The notes under the pieces: model-generated
Databases searched by the model: none
The model's input: the letters and a program-made list of their open reading frames with translations, nothing else
Told to the model about the DNA's origin: nothing
NCBI GenBank assembly: GCA_001072465.1
Contig: JVKM01000056.1
Location: 159,390 to 209,865 of the forward strand
DNA from: Xylanimonas cellulosilytica
GTDB taxonomy: Bacteria; Actinomycetota; Actinomycetes; Actinomycetales; Actinomycetaceae
Length of the DNA stretch: 50,476 nt
Reading direction: 5' to 3'
Made by a program: the position numbers and the translations under genes
Shown: positions 16,572-25,576 of the stretch, in pieces
Position numbering within the stretch: the first letter of the stretch is position 1
Layout: each line of letters opens with the position of its first letter

Positions 16572-18038
16572 ATGACATCTCAGTCGTCAGCACCATCTCG
16601 ATCCATTCCGCCCCTAGTCATCCGAAGCGCTATCGTCGCCTCTCTGGGCGGCCTGCTCTTCGGCTTTGATACCGCCGTCATCTCTGGTGCGGAAGAAAAA
16701 CTTACCGAGCTCTACGCCCTGTCCTCCACGGGCGAAGGCATGATCGTCGCGATCGCGACGATCGGTACGATTCTCGGCGCAATTATCGCCGGCAACCTGG
16801 CCGACCGATTCGGCCGTAAGCCCGTCCTCTTCTGGATCGGTATCCTCTTTGGCGTCGGAGCGCTCGCTACCGCCCTGGCCCCGCTGCCCACGCTGGTGAG
16901 CGCAGCGGATGGAACGGTGTCGGCCTCGTCCGCGTTCCCGATCACCTTCTTCATGATCTTCCGCTTCCTCGGCGGCGTCGGCGTGGGCCTGTCCTCCGTC
17001 GTGGCGCCCATTTACACCGCTGAGATCGCGCCCGCACGTGTCCGAGGACGCCTGGTCGGCCTCGTCCAGTTCAATATCGTCTTCGGTATCCTCCTGGCCT
17101 ACGCCTCGAACGCGATCATCCGCGAAATTGCGCACGAAGACACCGCCTGGCGCTGGATGCTCGGCGTCATGGCCGTGCCCGCCGTGTTCTTCCTGATCTT
17201 CCTGGCCACCGTCCCCGAGACGCCGCGCTGGCTGCTCGCCCACGGCCGCGAAGAACTCGCCGTGAAGATTTCTGAACACCTGACTGCCTCTCAGGCCGAA
17301 TGCGATGAACAGATCGGCGAAATGAAGGCACAGATCGCTGAGGACGCCGCCGGCGGCAAGGTCGCCTTCTTCACGCGCCGCTACCGCAAGGTCATCCTCA
17401 TGGCCTTCTGCATCGCGATGTTCAACCAGCTCTCGGGCATCAACGCGATCCTCTACTACGCGCCCAAGGTCATGAAGCTCGCGGGCGGTGCTGCAGTCCT
17501 GGGCGACGCCTTCCCCTACATCGGATCAGTCATCGTCGGTCTCATGAACCTGATCGCCACGATGGCCGCACTGACTGTTATCGACCGTATTGGCCGCCGC
17601 CAGCTCATGATCGTCGGCTCGATCGGATACCTGATCTCGCTCGGCTTCCTGGCGGGCATGATGTTCGCCTACGAGAACGGCTACTTCGAGGAGGGCAGCG
17701 CCGCTCCCGTCTGGCTGATCCTCCTCGGCCTGCTCGGCTTCATCGCCTCGCACGCGTTTGGCCAGGGTTCCGTCATCTGGGTGTTCATCTCGGAAATTTT
17801 CCCCAACCGCGTGCGCGCCCGCGGCCAGTCCCTGGGCTCGCTCACGCACTGGGTGTTCGCCTTCATTACCACCTACGCCTTCCCCGTGCTCACCGATAAA
17901 CTCGGTGGTGGCTACGCTTTTGGAATCTTCTTCCTCGCGATGGTTGGTCAGCTATTCTGGGTGCTGAAGGTCATGCCCGAAACGAAGGGCATTCCGCTCG
18001 AAGAAATGGAAGAGAAGCTGGGGTTGACCAATGACTAG
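16572..18038 (+). CDS. Sugar porter family MFS transporter (sugar:H+ symporter)
   Basis: A 488-residue protein with 12 predicted helices and the sugar-porter signatures. DRFGRKPV and IDRIGRRQ lie after helices 2 and 8, PETPRWLL follows helix 6, QLSGINAILYYAP in helix 7 is the sugar-binding motif, and PETKGIPLEEMEEKLG ends the protein. The nearest known types are XylE, GLUT and bacterial glucose/fructose:H+ symporters. The start is ATG 16572, with GGAG 5 nt upstream; an ATG 11 codons earlier is less likely. It overlaps the downstream PfkB kinase by 8 nt, so transported sugar and kinase substrate are probably the same, with fructose the first choice. Confidence 0.93.
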   Translation: MTSQSSAPSRSIPPLVIRSAIVASLGGLLFGFDTAVISGAEEKLTELYALSSTGEGMIVAIATIGTILGAIIAGNLADRFGRKPVLFWIGILFGVGALATALAPLPTLVSAADGTVSASSAFPITFFMIFRFLGGVGVGLSSVVAPIYTAEIAPARVRGRLVGLVQFNIVFGILLAYASNAIIREIAHEDTAWRWMLGVMAVPAVFFLIFLATVPETPRWLLAHGREELAVKISEHLTASQAECDEQIGEMKAQIAEDAAGGKVAFFTRRYRKVILMAFCIAMFNQLSGINAILYYAPKVMKLAGGAAVLGDAFPYIGSVIVGLMNLIATMAALTVIDRIGRRQLMIVGSIGYLISLGFLAGMMFAYENGYFEEGSAAPVWLILLGLLGFIASHAFGQGSVIWVFISEIFPNRVRARGQSLGSLTHWVFAFITTYAFPVLTDKLGGGYAFGIFFLAMVGQLFWVLKVMPETKGIPLEEMEEKLGLTND

Positions 18039-18981
18039 GATCGTGAACATCGGGGAAGCTCTCATCGACGAGATCACCCGCCCAAACAGTGAACCCGTCG
18101 AGGTTGTCGGGGGATCGATGCTCAACGTCGCAGCCGGCCTCACCCGGCTCGGCCACGAATCCGAGCTGGCGACGTGGTTCGCCCGTGACGCTCGCGGCGA
18201 CAAGGTGCGCGCTCACGCCGAGGCCGCTGGCGTCACCCTGACGCCCGGCAGCGACGGTGCCGAATTCACCACGGTGGCCCACGCCGCCGTCGACGAGAAG
18301 GGGCACGCCACCTACGAGTTCGACCTCTCGTGGGACGTTCCCGCCGTCGAGGACCCGGACACCGTCGGACACGTCCACACCGGCTCCTACGTGGTCGTCG
18401 TTGAGCCCGGCGCCGACAAGGTCCTGGCCGCCGTCAAGCGCCAGGCCATCCGCGGCACCGTGTCCTATGACCCGAACATCCGCCCGGCTCTCCTGGGTAC
18501 GCCCGACGAGGCCCGCCCCCACATCGAGGCGATTGTGGCCCTCGCGGATGTCGTCAAGGCGTCGGACGAGGATCTCGAGTGGCTCTACCCGGGCCGCCCC
18601 GTCGAGGATGTCATCCGTGAGTGGTCGCAGTCCGGCCCGTCGCTGATCCTGTGCACGCGCGGCCCCTGGGGCGTCTACATCAAGGCTGCCGCCGAGCGCG
18701 ACATGCTCGTCGTCGACCCGCTGGACGTTGAGCTGGTGGACACTGTGGGTGCGGGCGACTCGCTCATGGCCGGCCTCATTTCCGGCCTGGTGGACGCGGG
18801 ACTCCTGGGTTCCGGTGAGGCGAAGCAGCGCCTGCGCGAGGCCTCGTGGGACCAGATCCTGCCTGCCATCCACCGCGGCATCATCACGTCCGGCATCACG
18901 ATCTTGCACCAGGGCGCGTACTCGCCCACGCGCGAGGAGGTTGCCGGCATTCTGGCCGCCGACCCGACGCTGCGAGGCTGA
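18031..18981 (+). CDS. PfkB-family carbohydrate kinase (fructokinase-like)
   Basis: A 316-residue ribokinase-family enzyme. The N-terminal GGSMLNVAAGLTRLG is family signature 1; the C-terminal DTVGAGDSLMAG (about 236-247) is signature 2, with the catalytic Asp in GAGD. FVRDxxG-like and SYDPNIRPALLG segments match fructokinases. It phosphorylates a sugar with ATP in the cytoplasm. The ATG lies inside the end of the transporter gene (overlap 8 nt), so translation is coupled. A strong terminator hairpin at 19003-19042 ends the operon. Other PfkB sugars (2-keto-3-deoxygluconate, ribose, tagatose-6-phosphate) cannot be ruled out. Confidence 0.9.
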   Translation: MTRIVNIGEALIDEITRPNSEPVEVVGGSMLNVAAGLTRLGHESELATWFARDARGDKVRAHAEAAGVTLTPGSDGAEFTTVAHAAVDEKGHATYEFDLSWDVPAVEDPDTVGHVHTGSYVVVVEPGADKVLAAVKRQAIRGTVSYDPNIRPALLGTPDEARPHIEAIVALADVVKASDEDLEWLYPGRPVEDVIREWSQSGPSLILCTRGPWGVYIKAAAERDMLVVDPLDVELVDTVGAGDSLMAGLISGLVDAGLLGSGEAKQRLREASWDQILPAIHRGIITSGITILHQGAYSPTREEVAGILAADPTLRG

Positions 18982-19002
18982 CGGGGGAGCGTTCCTCAAC
19001 TG

Positions 19003-19042
19003 ATGGGTGTGGGCCCGGCCGATTGGCTGGGCCCACACCCAT
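19003..19042 (+). terminator. Intrinsic terminator of the sugar operon
   Basis: A perfect 14-bp stem (19003-19016 with 19029-19042) continues after one G-U pair into an inner GCC/GGC stem with a GATT loop. It lies 22 nt after the kinase stop. The tail is only moderately T-rich. Confidence 0.75.
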
Positions 19043-19082
19043 ATCTGCTGGTCTGTCGTCACTGTGCGATTCCGGGACGCGC

Positions 19083-19111
19083 TTGTCAATGTGAACAGGT
19101 GGTCATATGCT
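19083..19111 (+). promoter_or_regulatory. Promoter of the ESX-like locus
   Basis: TTGTCA, exactly 17 nt, then TATGCT gives one of the best sigma-70-like promoters in the window. It lies about 67 nt upstream of the GTG at 19178 and immediately after the sugar-operon terminator. Confidence 0.6.
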
Positions 19112-19177
19112 TGCAGAGGTCTCATAGTGTTCCGTGGAACACGTCATTTTCGGCCTTGGTATTCGTGGAGGTGACGC

Positions 19178-19282
19178 GTGGCTGACGTTGGCTTTGACTC
19201 TGATAAGCACGCCCAAACAAGCGGAGATATGGAGAGGGTGGGCAATCGCTCACTGACTCCACTCAGGCGATCAGTCGCTTGA
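19178..19282 (+). pseudogene. 5' fragment of a WXG100/ESX-like gene, frameshifted
   Basis: GTG 19178 has a perfect GGAGG 6 nt upstream and opens a 34-codon frame (MADVGFDSDKHAQTSGDMER...) that stops at TGA 19280-19282. The continuation of the same protein is in another frame: reading the following frame upstream of its ATG gives SLTDSTQAISRLMDAQ, which joins naturally to GDMERVGN. One missing base somewhere between about 19235 and 19260 would explain it; an assembly error or a recoding event would look the same. The true gene would therefore span 19178-19671. Confidence 0.6.
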
Positions 19283-19671
19283 TGGACGCTCAGAAGGCGG
19301 AGTATTGGTCTGAAGAGGAGGGCTTCCAGGCGATGCGCCGCTCGCTGATCTCATATCTGAGGACCGAGAAAGACGTCGTCTCCAACCAGATGGTTCGTTT
19401 CGAGAAATTTGATGGTGACGTCGATACCGCTGTGAGCGCTTTTGAAGCTGCCGAGCAGGGTAATACCGATGAGCTCGCCCGTATCCTTGCGTCGATGGAC
19501 CCGCAGCCTACAGGGGCGCCATCATCCCCTGCGACGCAGGCACCCTCGCAGATCGCGGGCGGGGGAACAGCGTCGTCTGGAAACGCTAACAGCGCCACGA
19601 CCACGGGTGCAGGTGGCAGTGGCTCCGGTGCCGGTACGAGTCCCACGCAGAACGTGCCGTCTGAGTTCTGA
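19282..19671 (+). CDS. WXG100/ESX-like secreted protein, C-terminal part
   Basis: A 129-residue product from ATG 19282 that overlaps the upstream stop as TGATG. The first 65 residues are helical and charged (AEYWSEEEGFQAM, then VVSNQMVRFEKFDGDVDTAV), resembling the second helix of WXG100/ESX proteins; YWSEEEG could be a divergent helix-turn-helix W-x-G element. From about residue 72 the protein is low complexity in Gly, Ala, Ser, Thr and Pro. ESX proteins are normally about 100 residues and are exported as helical hairpins by type VII secretion, so the first helix is expected to be encoded by the frameshifted 5' fragment. Whether this fragment alone is translated is unclear. The gap to the next gene is 17 nt with AGAAGGAGAGG. 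Confidence 0.65.
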   Translation: MDAQKAEYWSEEEGFQAMRRSLISYLRTEKDVVSNQMVRFEKFDGDVDTAVSAFEAAEQGNTDELARILASMDPQPTGAPSSPATQAPSQIAGGGTASSGNANSATTTGAGGSGSGAGTSPTQNVPSEF

Positions 19672-19688
19672 GAAGGAGAGGAACCATC

Positions 19689-21227
19689 ATGGTTGATAGC
19701 CCCATGTACGACCGACTCATGCGACTGGTCGCCGCGATTGAGAGTGCCTCTGCCCTCGACGCCTCGGACAATGAACACAACACGATCGTGTGCGGCCTGA
19801 ACGAGGCAAATAACGTCACGCACCATATGCGCTCCTACCAGGGGTTCACGGGTGAAACCGGCGATCAGATTGATGCGTGGACCGACGCGACGATGAAGCA
19901 GGTCCAGGGAATCAAAGAAAACCACAACACCGCGATGGAGTACTACGTCGAGGCGCGGCGCGCCATGACGCACATCCGAGAGGAGGCGCAGCAGCTTTCG
20001 CCCACTCTTATCGACTCCAACCTGCAGAAGCTTGCCGACGCGACGCACGTGGCGGTCCCCGTGACGGAGTACCTCGGGCCGTTCGGTGGACCGATCAACA
20101 CACTCGCTGTGTCGGCCGACGCCTACTTCCAGGCGCTTATTGCTCAGGCCAACGCACAGCGGGAGGTCGCGGCGACGGACATCCTCGAGCGAGCAAATAA
20201 TACGATGCAAGGCTTGGCCGATGGCATTTCCGCACAGACGCAGCAGCTCGATGATCCTGGCGCACACCAGTGGCACGGGCAAGGACCGTCAATTCCTTCA
20301 ATTCGTAACGACATCGAGAATGGATACCTGAACGTCTCTCCGCACGCGCCGGGAGTGTACCCAGGTGACCGCGACAGCGACTACGGGCGTTCCGACCTGC
20401 GTGGTACGGGTTCCGGGCTGTACGCAGATGACTATGACGAGGGTGGACCCGTCAACGGTCGCGTCATGTCCTCGCCCCGTATCCCGAACGAGTACATCAC
20501 TGAGGGGGAAGTCGGTTCGCGACTGAACCCTGTCACCGACCCGCAGGATCTCATGGGTATGGACCTACTGCACACGCGGGTCAACGGTGATCGGCATGCC
20601 AACGGAACGGTGGGGGGATATACGCCCGCACCGCCCGTCGACCGTTACCACCCCCTGTGGAATGTGAACGGGGGACCTGGTAGCGAGTCAGCGCTTGCCG
20701 CCCGCATGGGTGGTGCCGGCGTTCTCGGAGCGGGAGCTCTGGGGATGGGTGCCGCCTCGCGGCTTGGCGTCGGAGGAATGAGTGCGCTGGGGCGTGCGGG
20801 TGCCTCCGGTGCCTCTGGTGGCGGTCTTTCGGGGGCGGCCGCCCTGCGCGCAGGATCCTATTCAGGACCGGGATATGGAACGTACAAGGCTCCTGCGGCC
20901 GGTGGTGCAGGGATCGGTGCCGGTGGCACGACCGCCGCCCCCGGTGGATCCGCCGGATCCGGTAAGGTCTCGGCCTCGGGAGGTGCTGGTCAGGGGAGCG
21001 CTCGCGGTGCCGGTGGCTTCATGGGAGGAGCCGGTGCCGGTGGCGCTGGTGGTAAGGACGATAAGAAGAAGTCGGCGCGTCGCAAGTACACGCCCTTCCG
21101 CTTTGACGATGATGGAGATGAACTGCCCGAGGGCTACGTCAATCCGATGTCGCAGACCTACGGGTCGGACAAGGACTTGAGCCCCGCTCCGCGAAAGGAT
21201 GATGGATGGGACCCGCGTCAATGGTGA
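19689..21227 (+). CDS. Large ESX-like/EspB-like protein with Gly-rich C-terminal tail
   Basis: A 512-residue protein. Residues 1-175 are predicted helical, with a possible WXG-type turn (RSYQGFTGETGDQI). A middle part of about 160 residues is Asp/Gly/Pro-rich. Residues about 335-455 are highly repetitive Gly/Ala/Ser, and a charged end ARRKYTPFRFDDDGDELPEG closes it. No signal peptide is seen. The architecture, helical PPE/EspB-like head and disordered Gly-rich tail, fits a type VII substrate encoded next to a WXG100-like protein and a mycosin. I see no exact YxxxD/E export motif. The name is by architecture only. Its stop overlaps the downstream protease region, and the protease start is 12 nt beyond the stop. 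Confidence 0.75.
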   Translation: MVDSPMYDRLMRLVAAIESASALDASDNEHNTIVCGLNEANNVTHHMRSYQGFTGETGDQIDAWTDATMKQVQGIKENHNTAMEYYVEARRAMTHIREEAQQLSPTLIDSNLQKLADATHVAVPVTEYLGPFGGPINTLAVSADAYFQALIAQANAQREVAATDILERANNTMQGLADGISAQTQQLDDPGAHQWHGQGPSIPSIRNDIENGYLNVSPHAPGVYPGDRDSDYGRSDLRGTGSGLYADDYDEGGPVNGRVMSSPRIPNEYITEGEVGSRLNPVTDPQDLMGMDLLHTRVNGDRHANGTVGGYTPAPPVDRYHPLWNVNGGPGSESALAARMGGAGVLGAGALGMGAASRLGVGGMSALGRAGASGASGGGLSGAAALRAGSYSGPGYGTYKAPAAGGAGIGAGGTTAAPGGSAGSGKVSASGGAGQGSARGAGGFMGGAGAGGAGGKDDKKKSARRKYTPFRFDDDGDELPEGYVNPMSQTYGSDKDLSPAPRKDDGWDPRQW

Positions 21228-21238
21228 AGGCGACACGA

Positions 21239-22420
21239 ATGCCTCGTAAGAGCAGACGCGTATGGGGCGCTTCTACTGCCGCCCTCGTCATCGCCGCTGG
21301 TGTCACGACGCTCCCAGCCGCTCCATCCCAGGCAGACAATACGATCACCGCGGCGGACCAGCCGTACTTCGCGTACTACCACCTGGATCAGGCCAGGGCA
21401 AAGGGGTACACGGGTAAAGGTGTAACAATCGCGATGATTGATGGGCCTGTTGAGACGGCAGCAACAGAACTCACGGGCGCGTCAATTGAAGAACGAGAGA
21501 CCTGCACGATCGACTCGTCGCTTGCATCGAAAAGCCACGGTACTTCAGTGGCCTCAGTTTTGGTTTCCGGAAGCTACGGTGTTGCACCAGAAGCCACACT
21601 TTTGACGTATCGTACTGGTTCTAAACAGGACGGTGACCAGCCATCATCTGATTGCTTGGATGAAGGTAAGCATTTGAAATATGGTTATGCGTGGTTGCTT
21701 AACGCAGCCATGAATGACGGTGCGCAAATTATTAATGTTTCGTCATCGAGTACCTCTCACGAAGATTCCCTCAAATGGGCAATTGCGCGGTCCATCGCGC
21801 AAGGAAGTATCATCACTGCTTCTGCAGGTAATGGTGGCGCGGATGACAATACAACCTCGTTGTCGCAATGGTCTGGCGTTGTAGGTGTTACTGCGATCGG
21901 AATTGACGGTAACCGTCAGGACTATTCGTCGTGGGGACAAGGAGTGACGACAACAGCAGTTGGAGGGCCGCTGTCTGTCCATGATTACGATACAGGGCAG
22001 ATTAAACAGGTTTCAGGTACCTCGGTATCCGCGCCCATCGTCGCCGGTGTCCTCGCGCTCGCCCGCCAGAAGTGGCCGAATGCAACATCCAACCAGCTGC
22101 TCCAGCTCCTCGTGAAGACGGGACTTAACCCCGACCGCACCTGGAATCAGTACACCGGATACGGCGGTATCGATCCCGGGGCAATGCTCAATACAGATCC
22201 CACGACGCTGCCCGACGTCAACCCACTCGCTGACAAGGGGAATGGATCGAGCCCGACACCTGACGAAGTTCAGCAGTATGCGGACGGCGTCGTCAGCCCC
22301 CTCCAGATCGTCAACGACAACTCGTATGCCTACCGGGGCTTTGACGAATCCTTGATCACCGATCCGTTGGTCACGGTACCCACGCATCTGGGAACCAGTC
22401 CCCGCTATCACGCGAAGTAA
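21239..22420 (+). CDS. Secreted S8 subtilisin-like serine protease, mycosin-like
   Basis: A 393-residue exported protease. A signal peptide (n-region MPRKSRRVW, hydrophobic core ALVIAAGVTTL, cleavage near SQA-D) covers about 1-33. The catalytic residues are Asp68 (IAMIDG), His100 (SKSHGTS), Asn198 (SAGNGG) and Ser262 (SGTSVSAP). Mycosins are the S8 proteases tied to type VII secretion and carry a C-terminal membrane helix; this one has none, so it would be released or surface-held. ATG 21239 has GAAGG 8 nt upstream; ATG 21206 (AAGGA 6 nt upstream, overlapping the previous gene) is an alternative. Base composition drops to about AT-balanced between roughly 21430 and 22015, then returns abruptly to high GC. 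Confidence 0.85.
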   Translation: MPRKSRRVWGASTAALVIAAGVTTLPAAPSQADNTITAADQPYFAYYHLDQARAKGYTGKGVTIAMIDGPVETAATELTGASIEERETCTIDSSLASKSHGTSVASVLVSGSYGVAPEATLLTYRTGSKQDGDQPSSDCLDEGKHLKYGYAWLLNAAMNDGAQIINVSSSSTSHEDSLKWAIARSIAQGSIITASAGNGGADDNTTSLSQWSGVVGVTAIGIDGNRQDYSSWGQGVTTTAVGGPLSVHDYDTGQIKQVSGTSVSAPIVAGVLALARQKWPNATSNQLLQLLVKTGLNPDRTWNQYTGYGGIDPGAMLNTDPTTLPDVNPLADKGNGSSPTPDEVQQYADGVVSPLQIVNDNSYAYRGFDESLITDPLVTVPTHLGTSPRYHAK

Positions 22421-22446
22421 TCGCGACGGAACAGCTGGCAAAACAA

Positions 22447-22478
22447 TGGGGTGGCCGGGAGAAATCCCGGCCACCCCA
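22447..22478. terminator. Bidirectional terminator between protease and parC
   Basis: A perfect 14-bp stem (22447-22460 with 22465-22478) is closed by a GAAA tetraloop of the stable GNRA class. It sits between two convergent genes, and neither flank has a long T-run. Confidence 0.75.
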
Positions 22479-22500
22479 CCGTTATGACTAGAAGGGCGCG

Positions 22501-24972
22501 TCAGCCGATCGTCGCAATCGCGAAGGTGATCGGAACGCCCGAGCCGTCGCGGCGCTCATCCTCAGCGGGAAGCTCCACAGGCGAACCATCCGCGGACGCG
22601 GCCCGTGCCGGCTTCGTGCCGACCCACGCGATATCCAGGCGATCCTCGCCGCGCAGGAAGCGCTGGCAGCGCACGCCCTGGCCGCCTCGACCCTTCGTGG
22701 GGTAGCACTCGAAAGGCGTCACCTTCACCGTCGTCTGGCCCGTGCCCGGCAGCGCGCCGAGCGCCGCGGCCACCGTCACCACGACGGCGTCGATGGGAGC
22801 CTCGACCACCCAGAAGCCCAGGGCCTCGGCCCCGGGGTTCAGCTTCATGCCGGCCATGCCGCCGGCTGTGCGGCCCTGCGGGCGCACCTTCGCGGCGGGG
22901 GTACGCAGCAGCTGCGCGTCCGACGAAATAAACACCAGGTCCGCCTCGTCCGAGCAGCGATCGAAGCCCACGAGACGGTCGCCGTCCTCCAGGGCGATGA
23001 CCTCCCACTCGTCACGCTGCAGCACGTCCGGGCGCAGGCGCTTGACCGTGCCGCGAGCCGTGCCCATCGCGACCACGTCGGTGCCCTCGGGATCGAGCAG
23101 ACCCACGGCGGGAACGTCCGTGTGCAGGAGGAGCGACGTGGGCATCGCCCCGGCAAGGGATAGGCCCGTCTCAAAGCGGGGGAGCGCCGGCAGATCCACG
23201 ACGTCGATGCGGTGGGCGACGCCGTCCTCCGTCACCACGGCCACCTGCGAGCGGGCCGTCGACGGCAGTTGCACGCGCCAGCCGTCCGACGCTGCGCGCG
23301 GACCGGGCTCCAGGGGATCCCCGCCCTCGACGCGGGCGAGAGCACCCGAGGAGGACAGGACCACGACGCACGGGTCGTCCGGGATCTGCAGGTCCAGGCC
23401 CTTGCCGGAACGCGACACCGACGGCAGGGCCGCCAGTGCGGCATCGTCGGCGGCTGCCGCTCCCACGGGCGTGCCCGTCGAGGCCAGCAGCAGCGTGCGA
23501 CGCGGCGTGCCGAGGCGATCCGAGACCTCGCGCAGCTCCTTCTTCACAAGCGCGCGCAGCAGCTCCGGATCCTCCAGGATCTCGCGCAGCGACGCGATCT
23601 TCGCCAGCAGCTCATCGCGCTCGGTCTCCAGCTCGATGCGCGAGAACTTTGTGAGGCGACGCAGGCGCAGCTCGAGGATGTAGTTGGCCTGCGCCTCGGA
23701 CAGGTCGAACGCCGTCATGAGGCGCTCGCGCGCGATCTCCGCGTCGTCGGAGGAGCGAATGATGGCGATGACGTCGTCGATGTCCAGGATCGCGATGAGC
23801 AGGCCTTCGACCAAGTGCAGGCGATCCTCGCACTTCTTCAGGCGGAAGCGGCTGCGGCGCGTCGTGACGTCCAGGCGGTGATCCAGGAAGACCTGCAGCA
23901 TCTCCTTGAGGCCCAGGGTGCGCGGCTGGCCGCCCACGAGCGCCACGGCGTTGATCGAGAAGGAATCCTCCAGCGGCGTGCGCTGGTAGAGCTGCTGGAG
24001 CACGGCCTCGGGGTTGAAACCGTTCTTTACCTCGATGACCAGGCGCAGGCCGTGGATGCGGTCGGTGAGGTTCTGGACCGAGGAAATGCCCTTGAGGCGT
24101 CCCGCGTTCGCGTTTTCCTTGATCTTTTCGATGACCTTTTCGGGGCCCACCATGTAGGGCAGCTGCGTGACGATAATGCCCATCTTGCGGGCTGTCACGC
24201 GCTCGATCTGGACCTTCGCGCGGGTCTTGAACGCGCCTCGGCCCGTCTCGTAGGCCTCCTTGATGCCCTCGAGGCCGACGATGACGCCGCCCTCGGGCAG
24301 GTCGGGGCCGGGGATGTAGCGCATGAGGTCTGCGACCGATGCAGACGGGTTATCCAGCAGGTGGATGGCACCCGCGATCGTCTCCGACAGGTTGTGCGGG
24401 GCGATGTTTGTCGCCATGCCCACGGCGATGCCCGAGGCACCGTTGACCAGCAGCTGGGGGAAGGCAGCCGGCAGGACGTCCGGCTGCATGAACTGGTTGT
24501 CGTAGTTGGGGACGAAATCGACCGTATCCTCGTCCAGGCCCGTCACCAGGTCCAGCGCGGCGGGCGCCATGCGCGCCTCGGTGTAACGCGCGGCGGCCGG
24601 ACCGTCGTCCAGAGAGCCGAAGTTACCGTGCCCATCGACCAGCGGAACACGCAGGTTGAAGGGCTGCGCGAGGCGCACCAAGGCCTCGTAAATCGCGGAA
24701 TCGCCGTGCGGGTGGAGCTTACCCATGACCTCGCCGACGACGCGCTGGGACTTCACGTGTCCCTTGTCGGGGCGCAGCCCCATCTGATCCATCTGGAACA
24801 GGATGCGGCGTTGCACGGGCTTGAGGCCGTCGCGCGCATCGGGGAGCGCGCGAGCGTAGATCACTGAGACGGCATACTCGAGGAAGGACCCACGCATCTC
24901 ATCGGACACGTCGATCTCTGTGATGTTCTCGTCCTTCTCAGGGATGTCGACGACCTGGTCCTTCTTAGCCAT
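22501..24972 (-). CDS. parC: DNA topoisomerase IV subunit A (ParC)
   Basis: DNA-cleaving and rejoining subunit of topoisomerase IV, partner of ParE. The 823 residues begin [14 protein letters not shown]. The catalytic tyrosine is Tyr130 in AARYTEARM. The quinolone-binding helix reads [19 protein letters not shown] with Ser92 and Glu96, the susceptible residues equivalent to E. coli ParC Ser80 and Glu84. The C-terminal beta-pinwheel has only one degenerate GyrA-box-like motif (TKGRGGQG), consistent with ParC rather than GyrA. The start is ATG 24972 with a putative leaderless promoter nearby. It lies about 8 kb from parE and on the opposite strand, so the two subunits are not co-transcribed here. 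Confidence 0.92.
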   Translation of the reverse strand: MAKKDQVVDIPEKDENITEIDVSDEMRGSFLEYAVSVIYARALPDARDGLKPVQRRILFQMDQMGLRPDKGHVKSQRVVGEVMGKLHPHGDSAIYEALVRLAQPFNLRVPLVDGHGNFGSLDDGPAAARYTEARMAPAALDLVTGLDEDTVDFVPNYDNQFMQPDVLPAAFPQLLVNGASGIAVGMATNIAPHNLSETIAGAIHLLDNPSASVADLMRYIPGPDLPEGGVIVGLEGIKEAYETGRGAFKTRAKVQIERVTARKMGIIVTQLPYMVGPEKVIEKIKENANAGRLKGISSVQNLTDRIHGLRLVIEVKNGFNPEAVLQQLYQRTPLEDSFSINAVALVGGQPRTLGLKEMLQVFLDHRLDVTTRRSRFRLKKCEDRLHLVEGLLIAILDIDDVIAIIRSSDDAEIARERLMTAFDLSEAQANYILELRLRRLTKFSRIELETERDELLAKIASLREILEDPELLRALVKKELREVSDRLGTPRRTLLLASTGTPVGAAAADDAALAALPSVSRSGKGLDLQIPDDPCVVVLSSSGALARVEGGDPLEPGPRAASDGWRVQLPSTARSQVAVVTEDGVAHRIDVVDLPALPRFETGLSLAGAMPTSLLLHTDVPAVGLLDPEGTDVVAMGTARGTVKRLRPDVLQRDEWEVIALEDGDRLVGFDRCSDEADLVFISSDAQLLRTPAAKVRPQGRTAGGMAGMKLNPGAEALGFWVVEAPIDAVVVTVAAALGALPGTGQTTVKVTPFECYPTKGRGGQGVRCQRFLRGEDRLDIAWVGTKPARAASADGSPVELPAEDERRDGSGVPITFAIATIG

Positions 24973-24973
24973 A

Positions 24974-24990
24974 CGCGCAATTATTGCGCG
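24974..24990. promoter_or_regulatory. Palindrome in the parC/DUF5998 divergent promoter region
   Basis: CGCGCAATTATTGCGCG is a perfect 8+1+8 palindrome directly upstream of parC. On the minus strand it contains AATAAT 7 nt before the parC ATG, a plausible -10 of a leaderless transcript. It could also bind a repressor. Confidence 0.4.
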
Positions 24991-25004
24991 GCTTGGCGCT
25001 CATT

Positions 25005-25033
25005 TCGACTGGCGCGCCGCTTCGGGGCACAAT
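25005..25033 (+). promoter_or_regulatory. Promoter of the DUF5998 gene, probably leaderless
   Basis: TCGACT, a 17-nt spacer and CACAAT end 6 nt before ATG 25040, with no ribosome binding site. The transcription start would fall at the start codon. Confidence 0.4.
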
Positions 25034-25039
25034 TGGGGC

Positions 25040-25576
25040 ATGGACACATGGACCCGTATCGAACGTGGGGGCTTCTACCCCAAGGCCGTGCAGCGTGCGC
25101 TGCGCCGCGCTCTGGGCGCAGCGGAGCCGCTCGCGACGCTGTGCCAGGTGGATACGGGTTTCGACCGCGGATCGGTCTTCCGGCACCTCACGGTCGCCTC
25201 GCTGACGGACCGCGCCATCGTCCAGCTGCACGTCGATGAGATGGACGGCGGATCGGCGACGATCGCGACTGCCGTGCACCGCGTGGGCGACATCGCCGGG
25301 TACTCCACGATGGAGGTCTACACGGACCCCGAGAACGCGAGCGGCCTGTCCGAGATGACGATCGCCCTGGACCTGAAGGGCGCGCGCCGCCTTGAGCTCG
25401 AGCCCGCCCGCTGCGACGACCCGAATTGCATGGCCGACCACGGCCTGACGGGCACGTCCTTCCCCGACGACATGACCTTCCGCATCTCCGCGGCCGCCGA
25501 CGGTCAGGATGCTCTCGACGAGGCCATGGTCTTCGTCGATCACCTCGCAGCTCTGATGGGGACGCGCAGTGAGTGA
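25040..25576 (+). CDS. DUF5998 family protein
   Basis: A 178-residue cytoplasmic protein. The features I recognise from DUF5998 are TWTRIERGGFYPKAVQRAL at the start, FDRGSVFRHLTV, and LEPARCDDPNCMADHGLTGT with a Cys pair. A near-C-terminal FRISAAADG follows. No enzymatic motif is obvious; function unknown. Chosen start ATG 25040; no better ribosome binding site exists. Its stop overlaps the phosphodiesterase gene by 8 nt, and these two families usually occur together in actinobacteria, so a linked function is likely. Confidence 0.85.
   Translation: MDTWTRIERGGFYPKAVQRALRRALGAAEPLATLCQVDTGFDRGSVFRHLTVASLTDRAIVQLHVDEMDGGSATIATAVHRVGDIAGYSTMEVYTDPENASGLSEMTIALDLKGARRLELEPARCDDPNCMADHGLTGTSFPDDMTFRISAAADGQDALDEAMVFVDHLAALMGTRSE

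Noticed and set aside
12066-24972. Calling the topoisomerase subunits gyrase B and A
   Set aside because: Length, EGDSALGTAK in the B subunit and only a degenerate GyrA box in the A subunit favour ParE/ParC.
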